64,000 bases of DNA from Solen grandis (GCA_021229015.1 CM037794.1:45195436-45259435); one strand, 5' to 3'; shown: positions 42,985 to 56,147, counted from the stretch's first letter. Notes: generated by a model from the letters alone, not told the origin. A program made the numbers and translations.

Positions 42985-43640
42985 AGATCAATATCAGAGA
43001 AATTTCACCGTCAAATGTCATGCTATCTCTCAGTAATTTAAATTTTCATAGAGAGCATTGTTATGATGCATTGTTTCAAGTGCGTCAGGTTGTTCCTTTA
43101 TATTACGAGACATTTAGAACAAATTTCTAAAAACTGTGGTCAGATTTCACATGGAACAAATAGTCACTTTATGCCCATTACAAGAAGTTTTAAAACAATG
43201 ATTAAGCTCATACAGAGTTTGAAAATTCAATATTGCTTGCCAAAACTAAGCACCTCTTAGTCCGTCACATAATGCTGAAACAAAGATGGCAGTTTTAATG
43301 ATGAGGTTTCTAGGAGGCTAGTCGCACGTGTCCAATCTTGAATTTACTTACTCCGGAATTACAAACACAGTGGGTTTTCCCAGTTCCATGCAGGTACAAA
43401 CACAGATGTACTGTTAGAAATGAATAAAGGGCTACCAAGAGTAATAATAGATACAGTTGTACTGCATACTTTTCAGAAACATTGCATGAACACCTTATTT
43501 GTACCTACATGGGAAACCCCATTCAACCTGAAATCCAGATATTATCTATTATTGAATGGCTTGTGAAGTGTGCCACCTGATGTAATTTTCAGTTTCCCTC
43601 ATGGTTCTCAGGTGAGCGACGATGGGCAATGTGGCCTGTT
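42985..43640 (+). mobile_element. Worn family B copy (B5)
   Basis: Only the 3' end is clear: CTCAGGTGAGCGACGATGGG then GGCCTGTTTA at 43605-43641. Upstream phrases ('cagatttcacatggaac', 'gtcactttatgccc') resemble worn core modules. The 5' end is not found. Confidence 0.35.
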
Positions 43641-43890
43641 TATTTCAGCATATTAGATTTTTATCACATTTTATTATTTACAGGTACTGGTATATGCTGT
43701 TATACAATCTTGATTATCTAGGTATATGGACTATGTATTAAATGATACCAACATGATATATATACAGGAAATGTGATATTGCTTCAAATATTATTTTATA
43801 ATTTGTTTTTGTTTTAATAAACTGAAGGGCCTTCCATATTAAGCCCTGTTTAGCTGAAAACAATTGTTTTTTATGATTTTCCCATTTTTT

Positions 43891-46103
43891 AGCTAACCTG
43901 AGCACAATGTGCTCATGGTGAGCTTTTGTGATCGCCTTTTGTCCGTCGTCCGTGTGTGCGTGCGTCGTCAACAATTTATTTAAACAACATCTCCTTCTAA
44001 ACTACTCACTGGATTTTGATAAAACTTCACAGGAATGTTCATTATGGGGCCCTTTACCAAAGTTGTTCACATTATTTTGATTAGTCAAAAATCTAGGTCA
44101 CAGAAGCTAAAAATAGATTTTAAAAATGAAAATTTTAAAAATCTTCTCCTCCGAAATCACAAGGCCTAGCCTTTAGATTTTTGGTATGTAGCATGATCTT
44201 ATGACTCTCTGCCAAGATTGTTCAAATTATGACCCAGGAGTCAAAATTGGCCCCTCCCTAGGGGTCACATAATTTTACATAGAGTTATAATAAGAAAACC
44301 TTAAAAATCTTCTTGTAAGAAAGTATAAGGCCTGGAGCTTAGATATTTGGTGTGTAGCATCATCTTATGGACCATTACCAAGATTTTTAAAATAATAGCC
44401 CTGGGGTCAAAATTAGGCCTGCCCCAGGGGTCACTTTTTTTACATAGAGTTATATGTGAAAACCTTCAAAATTCTTCTTATGAAAACCCATAAGGCCTGG
44501 AGCTTAGATATTTGGTGTGTAGCATCATCTTATGGACCCTTACCAAGATTGTTAAAATAATAGCCCTGGATCAAAATTGACCCTGCCACAGGGGTTACTT
44601 TATTTTACATATAGTTACTATAGGAAAACCTTCAAAAATATTCTTGTAAGAAAGTATAAGACCTGGAGCTTAGAGATTTTATGTGTATTAATTATCAAGA
44701 TTTCAATATATGAAAAGACGTATGGTATGCACCAATTAAATAGTATTCACCTTATATCATGATGAAAACATTGCTATTGGTTATGTAAAATCTTACCAAA
44801 ATAACATTATAATCAACACATTTCATTTGTTATTTAAAAAAAAACAAGACATTTTTTTTTTGTAAATCCAATCTTTTTACCACTATACCGTATAATACAT
44901 CACAACATTGTTGTCTTGATGACATTAATCAATATTAAATCAAAGTTAGACATGACATATTGAACAAGAAAAAGGGCTAAAACTTTCTGATCTCATTGTC
45001 CTGAGGATGTCCACAGATTTTACAAGATTCAGATCACAAATTCCCTTTTAATCCACACTACACTGGATTTTTTTCACAATGTTTAGTTTTTCTTAAGTAA
45101 CATATTTTATAAAGGAAGACCCTAATACTATTGGTATTTTTATGGAAAGTTCTTTCATTTTTACCATGCTTGAAACTAAGGCTGTACTTACTTTCCATTT
45201 TCAATAAAATTATGTTGCTTGGTCCCCTATTCTCATAATGATTAGTTTGTAAACAACATTTGTTGTATTTTATTTTCTGAACAAGTCTTTTCAAATAAAA
45301 CAATCATAAAACAGTGTTATATTCTTTACTTCTTTTACTGACCCATTAGATATGTCACCTATATCCATTTTTTTTCCAAAGTTGATAAGATTGTACAAAT
45401 CATAACTCTGGGTTGAAAAATGGCCCAACCCTATGACCACATGTTTTACATAGAGTAATATAGGAAAAAAATATCTTCTCTGCAACAATAAGGCCTACAG
45501 CTTTTCTATTTTTTGTGTGTGTAGTATGTAAAAATCATGGCCCATGGGCCAAAATTAGACCTGCCCAAGTGGTCATGTTTTACGTAAAACTCTATCAGAT
45601 TTCTGTTTGTTAATGGACAGTCCTATACTGTTAAGTATGTTTAACAGGTTTATATATCCAGTCAGTGAAAATGTGAAGCCTGTGGTTAATTGTTGACCTT
45701 TTTTACATAAAATAAGCATGTTGTGTGCACTTGAACTAGGTATAAATAGAAATAAAATAGGGGGAGGAGTATCTTGAAAATTTAGGAACCGTCCAATAAC
45801 CTAAAACCCTTAAAATAAGTTCACCCTTTCCCTATAGAGGACACATGAAAGACTATGCGAACAGCATAAACCAGATCAGCCTGCGAGTAACTCGCAGGCT
45901 GATCAGGTTTTATGCTGTTCGCTGCTCCTCAGTGGTCTGGAAATGAGGATTTTGTAATTAAATTTGGTAAGGTTTAACTGTGCTTTTCTGCAGATCAGGC
46001 TTTATGTGGTACCTATTAAGTGCGTCAAAATGAGTCTATATGAGGGAAAGGGTTAAAGCAGTGATACTCGGGTGAGCGATTTAGGGCCATCATGGCCCTC
46101 TTG
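43891..46103 (+). mobile_element. Family B element B6 with nested MITE
   Basis: Starts AGCTAACCTGAGCACAATGT, which pairs with GTGCTCATGGTGAGCT. Core modules of ~140-150 bp contain 'ggcctggagcttagatatttggtgtgtagcat' phrases. It ends CTCGGGTGAGCGATTTAGGG, the GGGCCATCATGGCCC hairpin and TCTTG|TTT. The stretch 44700-45340 is unlike the core and may be another insertion. Its first 600 bp is a close inverse copy of 50885-51473. Confidence 0.65.
45824..46052 (-). mobile_element. piggyBac-like MITE, copy 4 (inverted, inside B6)
   Basis: The left target reads TTCA and the right TTAA (46053-46056). It has the CCCTTTCCCTATAGAGG start and the full inner palindrome (ATCAGCCTGCGAGTAACTCG). It is nested near the 3' end of B6, so it inserted after B6. 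Confidence 0.8.
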
Positions 46104-46654
46104 TTTACAGTATACACATTTTAGGAAGTACTGTAATTGCTAAGATATCTTAATTATTTTTTGTTTGTGGAAAAATAAGATTATCAGTCCTAACAAATTT
46201 TATAAATAAAACATTCCCATGATAAGAGTAATTGCAACACATCTGTAAGAAATGTCACCTAAACTGAGCAAAAACCTTTAAAATCGTGTCACGTTTTACT
46301 AAAAAAAAAAAAAAAAACAATAAACAGTAAAACATGTTTTAAGACTAAGTAATGTTATTCTTAAATGTTCAATATGAACAAAACAAAATGCTTCTTAATG
46401 TATGATTTGAGAAAATGCATTAATTGGAACCAGAAAATCCACGTAATTGTAAAAGAAGTTAATTTACGTTCTTCGTTCTGTTTTGTTCTGTTATATCGGT
46501 CATCGGTTTAAAGCACACTTGAAGAAAGGTACACAAATTATCATACGTTGAGTACAGACGCCTACAGGTAAATTAAATATTGTTTAAATTTAGATTAAAG
46601 AGGCTTCAAATTAAGTGAAATCCCTACTAGTATTTGAACAAAAAAAGCAAAAAA
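46104..46654. other. Intergenic, nothing recognised
   Basis: AT-rich, with a poly-A run near 46301-46317. No gene seen. Confidence 0.5.
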
Positions 46655-47310
46655 AAATCAAATTCAACTTTCGGCTTTTTAAGAAGAAATCTCAGAAATG
46701 TACCTGAGACCTGTAGAAAAACAGCCTACATTACACTAGTAAGATCAATAATGGAATATGGGGCTACCATCTGGAACCCCTATCAGAAACACAAATAGAC
46801 AAACTAGAAAGAATCCAAAACAGGGCGGTAAGATTCATAAAAAGAGATACAAGCAGAACACCAGGGACAATATCAAAAATGAAAATGAAGAACTTGAATT
46901 AGAAACTTTACAAGACAGACGCCTAAGCCTCAGATTAATATTAATGTACAATGTGGTTGAGCGGTTAGTTCCAGCACTGCCAACATCAGATTTTGTGAAA
47001 TTCACCAGACCTAAAAGGACAATAAAAAAAAATAATAATGGCTGCGAAACATCAAATATATTCGAAAAACGCATTTGCAAAAATTCAAAGGGTCTGGAAA
47101 TACCATTATCAAACTCTAAACAGTATGAAAATTCATTCTTTGTGGACACTGTGATTCACTGGAATCATCTCTTTGATAATATAGTGCATGCTGGCTCTGT
47201 TGAGGCATTCAAAAATGCCTTGAAGAGCCACCGCCAATAGTTTCGGAGCTCTCCTTCCGTTGTGTAAAACCCCAGTATTGGGATTACAACGATCTTGATT
47301 CAGATTCAGA
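46655..47310 (+). pseudogene. Non-LTR retrotransposon (CR1/L2-like) reverse transcriptase, C-terminal fragment
   Basis: Frames in succession give NSTFGFLRRNLRNVPETCRK and SIMEYGATIWNPYQ, then KLERIQNRAVRFIKRDTSR, LETLQDRRLSLRLILMYNVV and FVDTVIHWNHLFDNIVHAGS. This is the RT C-terminal region usual in CR1-like LINEs. At least two frameshifts break it. It ends in a TTCAGATTCAGA tail, the short repeated tail typical of this group. It is a 5'-truncated dead copy, from the same family as the inverted copy at 62914-63478. Confidence 0.82.
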
Positions 47311-48234
47311 ACAATCGAGGACTGCATGAACCATCCGAGAAAATTCTTCGTAATATTAAATGAACATAAAACAGTGCTAAGTGAAGGGAATGTAACAATA
47401 GACCTCATAAACATAAATACTCGTTTAAAATATTATAATAAGTGTTATAGATTTTGACACAATTTCAGATATGTAATCTGTAGTGCAGTCTAATTTGCGA
47501 TTCCTGAAATATTTGAATCGTTTAGAAGTATTTGACAGAAATTTTAAACATTCTTGAACCTCAAATTAAAAATGGTGATTTAAGATAATTATATTAATCA
47601 ATAGACACATCTTATATAAGCATTTTACTTTCAAGTGCAAAATCATTTAATCTCAACTTCAGTAGTGTTTAAGAGACATATATTCGTGCATATGCACAAC
47701 AAAGTCTTTAATTCAACCAAGTCGTATGTTGCTTAGTGTGTGCTTTGCAATAGTCATTTCCATTCTTGTTTATTTTATTTAAATAATACTGAACTGAAAT
47801 ACATGTAGTTTGTGTATTATTAAAACATGATTAAATAAAATGCCGTTTTAAAAAGAAAGAAAATAAGGTTGTTATTTCTTATTTTTTGAAATCTTTCACA
47901 AGCGCCTTAGGGTTTTAGAAACCTAATGGCAAGACTTGAGAATTGTGCTAAACATGAACTACATGTATTGACATACTTAAATGTAAATTTAGTTAGACTT
48001 TTACTGTCTGTTAAATTTTTAATGATTTTTTTTTTGTATTTTTTTCAAATTCTTAAAAAATCCAGTAAATCGTTACGATACCTTAGTCATAAAAACGCCA
48101 TTATTTTCACAAATTTTGCCAGAAAATTAAAAATCGAGACATCAATGGGTCCTTAATTATATGTAAAATAAGTAAATTAACATTAGATAGACTCTGTTTG
48201 CTTTTATTCATGTTTTTTTGTTTGTTGTTTTTTT
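47311..48234. other. Intergenic, nothing recognised
   Basis: AT-rich DNA with no supported gene or repeat end. Confidence 0.5.
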
Positions 48235-49713
48235 AATACGCCGCCGGAGGCGGTCGTATATTGGCGTCATCTTCTCCGTCTGTCCGTCCGTACGTCCATA
48301 TTTTGTGAACGCAACTCCTCCTACGTTTCTGAATGAATCTTTTCAAAACTTGGTCAATGTCATAACTATAAAGGGTAGATGTGCATGAAGTGGCGATTTT
48401 CCGGTTCATTGATTTTTACAATATTTGTGTCCCTTGAAACTTAGTCTCTGTAGCTGATTGATACTGCAGCCTTGTGAACGCAACTCGTCCTAAGTTTCAG
48501 TATGAATCTTTTCAAAACTTGGCCAAAGTCATAACTATAATGGGTAGATGTGCATGAAGTGGCAATTTTCTGGTTCATTGATTTTTACAAGATTTGTGTC
48601 CCATGAATCTTAGTCTCTGTAGCTGATTGATATTGCAGCCTTGTGAACGCAACTCCTCCTACGTTTCTGAATGAATCTTTTCAAAACTTGGTCAATGTCA
48701 TAACTATAATGGGTAGATGTGCATGAAGTGGCGATTTTCTGGTTCATTGATTTTTACAAGATTAGTGTCCCTTGAAACTTAGTCTCTGTAGCTAATTGGT
48801 ATTGCAGCCTTGTGAACGCAACTCCTCCTACATTTCTGAATGAATCTTTTCAAAACTTGGTCAATGTCATAACTATAATGGGTAGATGTGCCTGAAGTGG
48901 CGATTGTCCGATTCATTGATTTTCACAAGATTTTTGTCCCTTGAAACTTAGTCTCTGTAGCTGATTGAGATTGCAGCCTTGTGAACGCAACTCCTCCTCT
49001 TTCTGAATAATCTTTTAAAACTTGGTCAAGTCATTACTTAATGGGTAGATGTGCATGAAGTGGTGATTTTCCGGTTCATTGATTTTTTACAAGATTTGTG
49101 TCCCTTGAAACTTAGTCTCTGTAGCTGATTTATATTGCAGCCTTATGAATGCAACTCTCCTACGTTTCTGAATGAATCTTTTCAAAACTTGGTCAACGTC
49201 ATTACTTTAATGGGTAGATGTGCATGAAGTGGCGATTATCCGGTTCATCGATTTTTACAAGATTTGTGTCCCTTGAAACTTAGTCTCTGTAGCTGATTGA
49301 TATTGCAGCCTTGTGAATGCAACTCCTCCTACGTGTCTGAATGAATCTTTTCAAAACTTGGTCAATGTCATTACTATAATGGGTAGATGTGCATGAAGTG
49401 GCAATTTTCCGGTTCATTATTTTTTTGCAAGGTTTTTGTCCCTTGAAACTTAGTCTTAGGGATTTTCTGGTACAGTGATTTTTGCAAGAGTTATGTGGAG
49501 AAAGAAAAAAGGATTCATACTGATACTGCTATTTGACCTACTTTCATATTGGAAGTATTTTTAGGGTTCTATCTCTGTTCAGCTAAATTAATTGGTCTTA
49601 CAGACTTCATTATGAGCTTATGCTTACAGAAATGTTAAAAGCAATAATTAAAAGACCCCTCTTGGGCTTTATATTTTGTGGCGGCGTATATTGTTGCATC
49701 ACTGGCACTCTTG
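48235..49713 (+). mobile_element. Family C element (AATACGCCGCC family), 169-bp tandem core
   Basis: Starts AATACGCCGCCGGAGGCGG, a hairpin, then a CTGTCCGTCCGTACGTCC leader. Monomers are marked by GTGAAC(G/T) at 48305, 48474, 48643, 48812, 48981, 49145 and 49313, giving 169 bp four times in a row and then 164 and 168. It ends GGCGGCGTAT (inverse of the start), a weak stem and CTCTTG|TTTT. Confidence 0.78.
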
Positions 49714-49882
49714 TTTTAGTTTTAGCCAATGAAACCTTACTGTTTTCATTTGGCCGACTTCAGTTTTTGAAATTTTCAACAACAGCTGCAAACTTTAAAA
49801 AATCGTAAAATTTATTATTTGGTATAGCAAATTTTAAAGAGTGATATAATCATATTCCATGACATGTCATGAACACTATATA

Positions 49883-51473
49883 ACAAGAGGGCAATGAGGC
49901 CCCTAATTCGCTCACCTGATTAAAAATGAGCACCATATGTTGGATTTTTCATATTGACCTATTTTTGACCCCACATGACCCACTTTCGAACTTGTCCAAG
50001 ATTTTATGGAAACAGACATTCCAACTAAATTTCCTGAAGATATGGCCAAAAATGTGGCCTCTAGAGTGGTAAGAAGGTTTTTCTAAGATTTGACCTCATG
50101 ACCTACTTTTTGACCCCACATGACCCAAATTGGAACTTGTCCAAGATTTTATAAAACAAACATTCTGACAAGTTTATAAAATTGGCAAAAATGTGGCCTT
50201 AGAGTGTTAAAAAGGTTTTTCTAAGATTTGACCTCATGACCTACTTTTTGACCCAACATGACCCAAATTGGAACTTGTCCAAGATTTATCAAACAAACAT
50301 TCTGACTAAGTTTCATAAAGATTGGGCCAAAAATGTGGCCTCTAGAGTGTTAAGAAGGTTTTTCTAAGATTTGACCTCATGACCTACTTTTTGACCCAAC
50401 ATGACCCAAATTGGAACTTGTCCAAGATTTTATGAAAACATACATTCTGACCAAGTTTAGTGAAAATTGAGACAAAAATGTGGCCTTTAGAGTGTTAAAA
50501 AGGTTTTCCTAAGATTTGACCTCGTGACCTACTTTTTGACCCCACATGACCCAAATTGGAACTTGTCCAAGATTTTATGAAAACATACATTATGACCAAG
50601 TTTAGTGAAAATTGAGACACAAATGTGGCCTCTAGAGTGTTAAAAAGGTTTTCCTAAGATTTGACCTCGTGACCTACTTTTTGACCCGTCATGACCTAAA
50701 TTTGAACCTGTCCAAGATTTTATCGAAACAAACATTCTGACTAAGTTTCATAAAGATTGGGCCAAAAATGTGGCCTCTAGAGTGTTAACAAGGTTTTACT
50801 AAGATTTGACCTCGTGACCTACTTTTTGACCCCACATGACCCAAATTCGAACCTTTTCAAGATCTTATGGAGAGAAACATTCTGACCAAGTACACACCAA
50901 ATATCTAAGCTCCAGGCCTTATGGGTTTTCACAAAAAAAAGTGACCCCGGGGATCCCAGGGCCATAATTTTAACAATCTTGGTAATGGTCCATAAGATCA
51001 TAAGATGATGCTACACGACAAATATCTAAGCTCCAGGCCTTATACTTTCTTACAAGAAGATTTTAAGGTTTTCTTATTATAACTCTATGTAAAATCATGT
51101 GACCCCTAGGGCGGAGCCAATTTTGACCCCTGGGTCATAATTTGAACAATCTTGGTAGAGAGTCATAAGATCATGCTATATACCAAAAATCAAAAGGCTA
51201 GGCCTTGTGGTTTCGGAGAAGAAGATTTTTAAAATTTTCATTTTTAAAATCTACTTTTAGCTCCTGTGACCTAGATTTTTGACCAATCAAAATAATGTTA
51301 CCAACTTTGGTAAAGGGCCCCATAATGAACATTCCTGTGAAGTTTTATCAAAATCCAGTGAGTAGTTTAGAAGGAGATGTTGTTTAAAGAAATATTTGAC
51401 GCACGGACGCACGGACGACGGACAAAAGGCGATCACAATAGCTCACCATGAGCACGTTGTGCTCAGGTGAGCT
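49883..51473 (-). mobile_element. Family B element B7, inverted
   Basis: Read on the minus strand it starts AGCTCACCTGAGCACAACGT, passes a CGTCCGTGCGTCC leader and ends CAGGTGAGCGAATTAGGGGC and CCTCTTG|TT. The half nearest its 3' end holds six ~143-bp modules ('gacctcatgacctactttttgac' at about 50091, 50228, 50370, 50514, 50660 and 50806). The other half closely matches the first 600 bp of B6. Confidence 0.75.
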
Positions 51474-53690
51474 AAAAATATTCGAAAGGTTTACCGTCCG
51501 GTTTTCTACCTTATACAACCATCACTCTGGCAACAAGCCAAATTTCAATACAAGTACAAGGTGCATTTTACATACGCGCATGATTTGCTTTTGAAAGAAG
51601 AATTATACACAAACTACAAATTGAAAGCACATATACATTATCCTCTATATTAGAATTAGACAAAATAAGGCAAATGTGATATATAAAAAATATATGTACA
51701 TTTGTACATGTATTTGGAAAACCTGGGGAAATGGCTTCGTTTGAAGAATGAACTGTCCTGAAAATGAGCAAAGATTTATCATGCCCTATCAAACTTTAAT
51801 ATATAAAACTGTATTTCCCAATGGGAAGTAGTTTACTTAAAGGAGAAAGAAAATTCTATCCTAACATTTCCAATAAATAAATCACACGGTCAAAAATAAA
51901 TAGTCAACGTATAAAATTATATGGTGGTGACCCGTAGCCGCGAAGTATAAGTTCGGGATGGGCAGTATATCGCAGTATTTCAATAACTGCTAATTAATTC
52001 TACAATATAAAATGATTATATGAGTTTCAATTACTACAACATATCTGTTTATATAAGCTTATTATATTTTTGAAAATAAACAAAATCTGTTGGACCATGT
52101 GAATACAACTTTGCATAAAATACATAAACCGACCCGAAATATCGAGTTCACTGTGAATTTCAACATCGCCATCAGCTTGGCTATAGTTATGCTCCGTCAT
52201 GATTAATTTACTTCCTTTATGCTTTTTAAATACTCTTTCTTTTTTTTGAAGCGACCGCGGTAGTCACGAACCACTCTCTTACACGTCGACTTACCGTGCT
52301 TACATTAAAGGCTTTGTGAGAAACGAACGACAACTCTGCAGTTTGAACAGTTTTTTTTCTTTTCAGAATCAATGCCCATATGGGCATCTGACATAAACAA
52401 TATATATACATGGAATACATGAAAGGCTAACCAAAAATGGCACAAATTTCACAGCAAATAAATTTAAGATAATTATGGTGCTGTTTTACAGCGATTTAAT
52501 GTTTAAATTGGAATGTGGAGGATGCGAACTTATTTGAAAAATAAAATAATCTGACAAAAAATTGCTAATTTCAACAAAGTAGTTTTTTTTTTTTCTGAAA
52601 ATTTAATATTACTGGGATACTTATAAACATATTCAGCTAAATGTCTGCCTATCTTCTGTAAAAAAAGTACAATTCAAAAGATAATGAAATTCCTCAACTA
52701 AAGTGTTACTATTGCAGTAATGACAAACTCTTAATTCTCTAGCAATATTTTCATATCTGCCCTTTTTCTATAGACATTGTATGATTCATACACCTAAATT
52801 TACAAAGTGAAATGGCAAGATCAAAAGGCAGCAGATTTAAAGTATTTTCAAACACAAGATCTTGCATATAGAGACTGGTCACGAACGGGCTCCGCCATTT
52901 AGACAAGTTGTAAATAATCTCCATGAAAAAATTAAGGATATGTATTGGACTCTTTATATTTAGAATAAGTCAGGAGGTATAAAAGCTAAAGTCTAATTTA
53001 TTTATAACACCCATCAAATCATTAAAAGTAAGTATTTTTACGTTTTTGTACCGATCATGATCATGATATTTATTTTTTGTCACGGAAATGCTTCCGTCAT
53101 AGAATACGAACATTACCGATTATCGCCGAATGTCACGTAATGTGTCGAAATTAGCCGAGCGTCATTAGGCTTCTAAAGCAGTTAGTGAAAATCTCGGATA
53201 TGCACTGCTCTGAACATCTGAGAATAATTGCAGTATTGATGATACTGACATCTGTCATATTGCAAATGGGTTTTTCATACTTGTCTCATGAAATCATATC
53301 AATAAGAGTCACAGTCTAAACTTGGATTACTTGATCGCTTGAAAATAATCACTTCAGGCTTCTGAAATTTTAAAATACTTCTACCTTAATTTACAGTACG
53401 GTTTAATAACACTAATAGCAACAAGCCAGACCGAACTGTTCAACCACGCAATCAGATCAATTGAAGATGACCGCAGCACAATTGCAGTACTGTTTAAAGT
53501 ATTCACCTAAGACGTAATTAGGTGCTAATGTGTATCTAATTAAAGCTTGTTTTGTGACTTAAGCGATTCTTAAGTACCGCTTTGACATAAAGGATTGTCT
53601 GATAAATAGCAAATATCAGTCATAAGAACGGGAATTAGATTTCTTTTGGTTCAAAATGTTGTGTACTAATACATTCCGCCACAAAACCGG
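51474..53690. other. Intergenic, nothing recognised
   Basis: AT-rich DNA without gene, repeat end or RNA gene that I can support. Confidence 0.45.
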
Positions 53691-53692
53691 AA

Positions 53693-53960
53693 GTAAAGAC
53701 TTGACTTGACTATTTGAGTTTACCGTCGCTTCGACAGTATTTCAGTCATATAGCGACGTCCAGCTAATTACAGGTGGCGGAAGACCCCGAATGCACGGAG
53801 GTATCCGGGTAGAACCACCGACCTACCACAAGCCAGCTGGGAGGCTTCCTCACCTGAAAATCCAAATGTCCTAGCCGGGATTCGAACCCACGCGGTGAGG
53901 GGCTGAGTGAGTGTTAAAGTCAGCGACTTTACCCCGGAAGTGAAGGATGAATGACTGATG
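53693..53960 (-). mobile_element. tRNA-derived SINE
   Basis: On the minus strand a tRNA-like head contains the B box GGGTTCGAATCCCGG (53876-53890). A body follows ('ggtaggtcggtggttctaccc', 'ggtcttccgccacc'), then a tail with TATGACTGAAATACTGTCGA and 'gcgacggtaaact'. It ends in the short repeat AGTCAAGTCAAGTC near 53700. Related tails are common in mollusc SINEs. The head has lost a clean cloverleaf, so it is not a tRNA gene. Confidence 0.7.
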
Positions 53961-54270
53961 TTTAATTTTGTTTGTAATACACTTAACGTTATCAGTCTTA
54001 ACATCATTCAGGAAAGCTGTCCTGGTCATAATGATAATGACGAAAGCTTTCCACCCATAAATCCAAATATTTGTGGGGTCGTTTTTGTAAGAGTTGGATG
54101 AAAGAATGCAAGACGCATTGAGTATTCTGAAGCCCATAGTTTCTGAACTGGTTTACGTACGTGTCATAAATTTTAGTCAGTGATAACAACAGTTGTACAA
54201 TTTATATATATAAGTAAGTAAGCAAGCAGGTTTCTGTTCTAAATGTTGTGTCATTTTATTAAGCCTTTTC

Positions 54271-55679
54271 AGCTCACCTGAGCACATATGTTCAGGATGA
54301 GCTATTAGGATCGACGAATGTCCATCTTCCGTCCGTCCGTCGTCCACAATAAGTTTGTTTGCACTCTAGCATCTTCATTTCTTAAGCAATAATCTTTTAA
54401 CTCTATGGCAATGTTTATTACCATAATCTCTTGGCCAGGTTCGATTACGGCTGATATCGGCCTATAAGGTCAGGAGTTTTGCCCCTTTTAGTATTAAAAA
54501 TGTCAGATTTTACTTTTTTGCACACTAGCATCTTCAGTTCTTAAGCAATCATCTTCAAACTCTATGACAATGTTTATAGCTATAATCTCATGGCCAAGTT
54601 TCGATTATGGCTGATATAGCCCAATAAGGTCAGGAGTTATGCCTCTTTTAATATTAAAAAATGCAAGATTTCACTTTGTTTGCACTCTAGCATCTTCATT
54701 TCTCAAGAAATTATTTTCAAACTATATGGCATTTTTTATTACTATAATCTCTCGACCAAGTTCGATTATGGATGATATTGGCTGATAAGGTCAGGAGTTA
54801 TAACCCTTTTAATATCAAAATATGCCAGATTTCACTTTGCACTCTAGCATCTTCATTTCTCAAGCAATCATCTTCAAACTCTATGACAATGTTTATAGAT
54901 ATATTCTTATGGTCAAGAACAATTATGGCTGATATCAACCAATTAGATTTAGAGTTTAGATGTCCCTTTTAATATTTAAATTTGCCAGATTTCACATTGT
55001 TTGCACCCTAGCATCTTCAATTCTTAAGCAATCATCTTCAAACTATATGACATTTTTAAGGCTATAATCTCATGGCCAGGTTTGATTATTGTTAAGAAAT
55101 GCAAGATTTCACTTTGTTTGCACTCTAGCATCTTCATTTCTTAAGCAATCTTCTTCACACTTTTGGCTGTGTTTATTACCATAATCTCTTAGCCAAGTTT
55201 GATTATGGTTGATATCGGCCTAATAGGCCAGGAGTTATGTCCCTTTTAGTATTAAAAATGCCAGATTTCACTTTGTACTCTAGCATCTTCATTTCTTAAG
55301 CAATCATTTTCAAACTTTATGACAGTGTTAATAGCATATTCTTTTGGTCAAGCTCGATTATGGCTAATATCGGCAATTAGGACAGAAGTTATGCCCCCTT
55401 TAATATGAAAAAAATGCCAGATTTCTTTTTGTTTGCACTCTAGCGCCATCATTTCTTAAGTAATCATTTTAAAGTTTCACTGACAATGTTTATAGCCATA
55501 ATCTCTCAGTCAAGTTTGACTTCAAATTTTGACCACAGGTACTGTTTAGTTTGTGGAATTGAAATGATCTCATGGAATATGTATTCAGTACAACCATGCT
55601 ATAATTTTGTAACTTTTACAGGCAATGAAGGCGGTTTTTCTCAGGTAAGCGTCTTTAGGGCTATTTTTTGGCCCTCTTG
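54271..55679 (+). mobile_element. Family B element B8, ~155-bp tandem core
   Basis: Starts AGCTCACCTGAGCACATATG with a CCGTCCGTCCGTCGTCC leader. About eight modules begin 'tttgcactctagcatcttca' and continue 'ttaagcaatcatcttcaaactctatg' and 'gcccctttaatat'. It ends CTCAGGTAAGCGTCTTTAGG, GGCTATTTTTTGGCC and CTCTTG|TTT. Confidence 0.75.
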
Positions 55680-56002
55680 TTTGCAGTTATTGATACCATT
55701 AAACGAAAGCCAACAGCAGAATATAGGTTAACCAACATTCAATATGAACTATTTAGAGGCGGGTTAACATTTATAGGTCTTACTTGGGTGTTGAATTGTC
55801 GATGACTTGTCGCCAACTTGAAGCAATTATCTGAATGTTTTCTTACGAATTATTTTTATAAAAACTACTCCAGTAATCCATTTTGATATACACATATTTT
55901 AGTAAGATAGAGCATTTCGTCATATGAAAGAATATGCTATGACGAATGTTTTACGAAATTGTCAAATTGAGATTTTCCTGCAAACATTGTCTACGATTTC
56001 TT

Positions 56003-56004
<2 letters not shown>

Positions 56005-56065
<61 letters not shown>
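56005..56065. repeat. (AT)n microsatellite, ~30 units
   Basis: An uninterrupted AT run of about 60 bases, likely to vary in length between individuals and to be unreliable in assembly. Confidence 0.97.
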
Positions 56066-56068
<3 letters not shown>

Positions 56069-56147
56069 AGTCTAATGGAAAATGAGTCTGACACTGTATG
56101 AGATTAAAGAATATAGAACGTGAATATCTGAATTTAAAGGCTTTTAC

